64,000 nucleotides of DNA, from assembly GCA_000611775.1 (NCBI GenBank), contig KK106982.1, positions 1,596,643-1,660,642 of the forward strand, given 5' to 3'. The position numbers and the translations under genes were made by a program. Positions 60,686 to 64,000 of the stretch are shown piece after piece. The notes beneath the pieces were generated by a model. That model was not told the DNA's origin and did not search any database. It saw only the letters and a list, made by a program, of their open reading frames with translations. Origin of the DNA: Umbilicaria muhlenbergii. Taxonomy: Eukaryota; Ascomycota; Lecanoromycetes; Umbilicariales; Umbilicariaceae. Numbering within the stretch: position 1 is the stretch's first letter; each line of letters begins with the position of its first letter.

Positions 60686-60886
60686 TGTTACAACATGAGC
60701 TTCAAGCTCTGACAGATGTTAAACTGCTGAGTTAAATTAAAATTAGCATGTCTTGATACCTAGATATTTATGTCATGACTGCAGCCTTTATATTAGCTTT
60801 CCTCCTTGTACTTTTCTAGATTTAAATAATTCACCTCTTGCAACAGTTTTAAGCCTGCTTATGAAGTGAAATAGCTAGCTGTAACA
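60686..60886 (+). repeat. 3' LTR of S
   Basis: 201 bp, TGTTACAACATGAGC to CTAGCTGTAACA, followed by the TSD copy TCATA. Confidence 0.9.
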
Positions 60887-60914
60887 TCATATTATAGTGT
60901 TATACTGTCATATT

Positions 60915-61512
60915 ATATATGATGATTTTAATAGATCACAAGAAACACCTGATTAAACATAAAAGTTACAATAATCAAACTTCATGAATACAAAGCACTC
61001 ATAATCATTAATAACACAACAGCAACAAAATCACATGACAGCACTTTTAAAACTGATAATACAGTCAATCAGATGAAAGTGATGAATGAAAGACTGCATA
61101 ATCTTTTTAATGCTAAAGTAAAGCATAAGAGGCTTGAGTTTCTTAGAATGAAAACCTTGAGGGGGGAGCTAGTGTTATGACTTAATCAGGTTAATACTTG
61201 AAAGTATGTGCACATGATGAACAGCTGATATTGATTAAAGTGATTAAAGTGAGTGAGAACTTGAACACCTTAATCACTTCAATTAAGATTATCAAGTTGT
61301 TTGAAGTAATTAAAGATTTAATCATTATAATCATCTTGATCACATGAGTCTCTTATAGTTTATATAAACACAGGTAGATTCATAGTTAAAAGCTCATGCT
61401 CAACTCATGTATCAAAGGCAATTTACTAGTTTTATCCTTTAACATTATTCATGATATGAACAGTTCAATGAATGACAGTATTACTTCAATCATTATGACA
61501 TCATCTGTTACA
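60915..61512 (+). mobile_element. 3' end of a G2-related retroelement with its family F LTR
   Basis: 60915-61172 resembles the last part of G2 and carries a purine tract (GAGGGGGGAGC). It is followed by an F LTR at 61173-61512 (TGTTATGACT to CTGTTACA, 340 bp), related to the solo LTR at 32576-32981. The rest of the element is absent. Fossil fragment. Confidence 0.75.
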
Positions 61513-63304
61513 GGATAAACTCTCACAGGAGTTAATATTTACCTTCAGAAAAGTTTAAACATCTCAATCATCATTAATTTATCACAATGATATTTTTCTT
61601 CAGTGAAGCTCATGAGCCTTCACCTTCACAGAAGCATTAAGCTTAAGCAGCAGTTATAGCAGCTTTATAAACTCTGTTCACCTGGCATTTCTTCTGTTTA
61701 CACGCCTTGCGCGCCTCCTTATGACCCTCAGGGTCAAGGTTTGATGAGAGTGAAGATAAAAACAAAAGCAAACTCAGTTGCTGTGAGAGGAACAATATGA
61801 AGGAGAAAGATGAAGTTAAAAATGATGAAGATGAAGCTGCAACACAGTTAATTAAAAGTGCTTCATGAAAACACATTATAAAGTCATACACAGGAAGATG
61901 CAGATCTTGCTGATGTATTAATAACACTTCACACACTTCATTGCATGAGGGGAGAGGAAATAATTCTTAAAATAGTTGAGACTGTAATCTGCAGCAGCAG
62001 TGACACATGATTTATAAGCTTAAGAAGAAATATCCTCAGTCTTTATAATTATTATCATAAAAGTCAGTCATGAAGTGTTCTCATGAAAAGCAGTCATAAA
62101 AGATATTTACAAATCATCTTGTGATTTTGCTCATAATCAGTGAGCTGAACAAGTTGCTGTGAAATGATGCAATCATGAAGCTGAGCCTCTCTGTGAAGGA
62201 CTACCTCATGAGAAGTATGATTACATGAAGCTTCATCAGCAGCCTGCATGAATAAAGGAAATAAACAAGAATTATAGATGATTTATTTAAGAACATTAAC
62301 TGTGTGATTAATGTAAAGCATGATGAGCTGTATCACTGTTAATGAAAAAGTATCATGAAGGCAAGCACTGTAAAGGCAAGTATCATGAAGACAAGCATCA
62401 TGAAGATAAACATCATGAGAACAAACATCACAAGAGTGCATCATAAAAATCATTATCATGAATTTACCTGATGAGGGATGAGAGGGTTGAAGTTGTAAAG
62501 ATTGTTAATAATAAAAACTCTGACCTTATGATCTGAGCTGAGTCATTCATGATGCTTGACAAAGTGAATCTGAATGACCTCATGAACAGCTGAACAAGCT
62601 TACAAAAATGAGCAACAATTATCATGAACATTGAGTTAATGTATAAATTAATCATAACTTCACAAACATCTTGTGAAGGGAGACTTTTTTTCTCACTGAG
62701 TTTTAATGAGCTTCATGACATATTTTTTTTTTATGATTTTAATTTTTTTAAACTTAAGAGGTCATTTTTTTTACTGTTATCAATGCATTGTGAAGCACTT
62801 CTCAGTGAAGGCTTACAACTGTGAATGTCATCATACTTATAAGAACATGAGCCTTTAAAGGAAGAAAGTAATGTGAGCATTTAATGCACAAAACTCATCA
62901 AGCGCTAATTTAAAATAAGAAAGATTATGCTTAACAACAGCACAGCTTTGTGAAGGTAACTTTCATTAATGAATCAACTTCATGAAAGAACTCAGTTAAT
63001 AAACATTACTTCTGACACTTCATAAAAGTGATTAAAAAAGTTAACATCATTGATGACACTTAATGAAGGTGTGATTCAGTAATGAACATCTTATGAAATC
63101 AGCTTCATTGAGATAACTGCTTCATGAGATCTTCCTCAAGCAGGTTAACTTCAGAAGGAATATATTATAAAGTTAAAACATGTCTCACTTTCTTTCTTAG
63201 CAATATTATATTATTATAAATCATCAACTATAAGTTTAAGTCATTATTGTCACATAGCTTCATAATTCCTTAGTTAAGTTATTACCTCATGATAATATGC
63301 TTAT
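61513..63304 (+). mobile_element. 3' fragment of an R element with its LTR
   Basis: 61513-62871 matches the 3' region of R (50380-51720) in reverse, including the 15-bp array and the opposite-strand frame (61936-61643). It is followed by an R LTR at 62872-63304 (TGTGAGCATT to ATGCTTATA). The pol part is missing. It ends exactly where a MITE copy begins. Confidence 0.82.
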
Positions 63305-63689
63305 AAGGTGCCTTCTCAAGTCATTTTTAAAACTATTTTTTAAGGTTGTCATCAAAGTCATTTTGAAAGTTGTTTTGAAAGCTGTTTTAAAAGCTGTTTT
63401 TTGAGGTTGTTTTTCAAGGCTGTCATTGAAGCTGTTTTAAAAGTCATTTTTTGAGGCTGTTTTTTGAGGTTATTGTTAAAGTTGTTTTAAAAGCTGTTTT
63501 GAAAGCTGCTTTGAAGGCTGTTTGAATGAGTCATATACATGAACTTGAACTGAGTTACTCAGTGAAAAACTCAACCCAAACTCAAAAAAACTCAACTCAG
63601 TGTGACTCAACTTAAAAAAAACTCAACTCAGTCTGACTTGAGTTACAATAGTCAAAACTCAGCTCAAACTCAACTCATGATGCAGTGTA
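63305..63689. mobile_element. Second, RIP-mutated and truncated copy of the 34221-35013 MITE
   Basis: Starts at AAGGTGCCTTCTCAAGTCA, matching 34426 onward, and runs through a shortened repeat core to the right inverted end, ending TGATGCAGTGTA where the intact copy has TGGTGCAGCGTA. Nearly every GGCC and CpG of the intact copy reads GGTT/GACT or TG/CA here. It lacks the left end, where the R LTR abuts. Confidence 0.85.
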
Positions 63690-64000
63690 CATTTGCTTTA
63701 ATTTGTGACAATTTTAATGAAATATTTAATCTTATCATAATTATAATACTCTTTTTTTCTTATTTTTCTTGAAATTCTTTAACTGTGTCATATTAATTTT
63801 CATCAACTTTGAGTTGTGATAATATTTTTTATAAGTTTTTTCTGTAATAATTACATTGAAATATTTTTTCTTCTTCAATCATTATTTATACTAATGATTG
63901 TTGATGTGTATTATTTAATTAATTATAACTTTTAAGTCTTTTAATCACATTAATTATGTAATCTTATCTTTTACTTCTTTCTTCAGTTTTTAATAAAACT
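63690..64000. other. AT-rich DNA, nothing recognised
   Basis: About 310 bp of very AT-rich sequence past the MITE end. No domain, LTR edge or repeat partner in the window was recognised. Confidence 0.5.

Larger units (their letters stand above)
47589..60886 (+). mobile_element. S: Ty3/gypsy chromovirus fossil containing element R
   Basis: Two 201-bp LTRs (47589-47789 and 60686-60886) with the 5-bp duplication TCATA (47584-47588 and 60887-60891). Without R it is about 6.2 kb. In order: gag near 48300-49400 with a zinc knuckle at 49281-49322, a protease-side stretch to 50020, then after R the reverse transcriptase near 57600-58400 (VNDILIYS box near 58103), RNase H near 58500-58870, integrase near 59160-59900 and a chromodomain-like end near 60330-60490. 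The LTRs differ at about 25 of 201 positions, all transitions. Broken by very many changes. Confidence 0.9.

Overview
The window looks like a filamentous ascomycete (Pezizomycotina) chromosome. The evidence is short GT-AG introns with CTAAC/CTAAT-type branch points, fungal gene families (anion:cation symporter-type MFS permease, DUF6594 protein, Hos2 deacetylase, Ipk1), and a sharp change from a GC-balanced gene block to AT-rich, CpG-depleted, transposon-filled DNA that looks like the product of repeat-induced point mutation (RIP). I cannot name the class or species from sequence alone.

Region 1 (1 to about 9.88 kb) is ordinary euchromatin. It holds the 3' end of an MFS permease (+, to 448), a multi-pass membrane protein gene with one reading-frame break (+, 2001-3424), a three-exon DUF6594 membrane protein (-, 3613-4637), a class I histone deacetylase of the Hos2 type (-, 5548-6972) and a two-exon inositol-pentakisphosphate 2-kinase (-, 8060-9216). 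These are separately transcribed housekeeping or orphan genes; there is no cluster logic.

Region 2 (9.88-64 kb) is a nested transposon graveyard. I resolve: a Ty3/gypsy chromovirus, here called G1 (9883-18192, TSD ATGTA); a 1.39-kb palindrome beside a Ty1/copia fragment (19.3-21.4 kb); a minus-strand Ty3/gypsy fossil, G3 (about 21.6-36.5 kb), split by a second chromovirus G2 (25917-32513, TSD ATACT), a solo LTR of family R (TSD GATAC) that itself holds a solo LTR of family F (TSD TTATG), and an almost unmutated 793-bp MITE (34221-35013, TSD CTGACAGG); an R-family LTR split by an 8.8-kb hAT DNA transposon (36727-45549, TSD ATCTCTGC); a truncated reverse copy of G1; and a chromovirus S (47589-60886, TSD TCATA) that contains a complete R-family chromovirus on the opposite strand (50026-57164, TSD AGAAA). 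The retroelements are heavily degraded fossils.

The most unusual item is inside the hAT element. Besides a degenerate transposase and a second unidentified gene on the minus strand, it carries on the plus strand a two-intron histone H3-like gene of about 217 codons. It has an H3-type N-terminus, a long basic tail, a recognisable histone-fold core and an enlarged loop 1. The gene lies in a 1,804-bp direct duplication with no difference I could see, so it is present twice (42682-43424 and 44486-45228).

A second general signal is the mutation pattern. In two LTR pairs I hand-counted 55 differences, all transitions. They fall mainly at CpG and CpC and seldom at CpA, the reverse of classical RIP preference.
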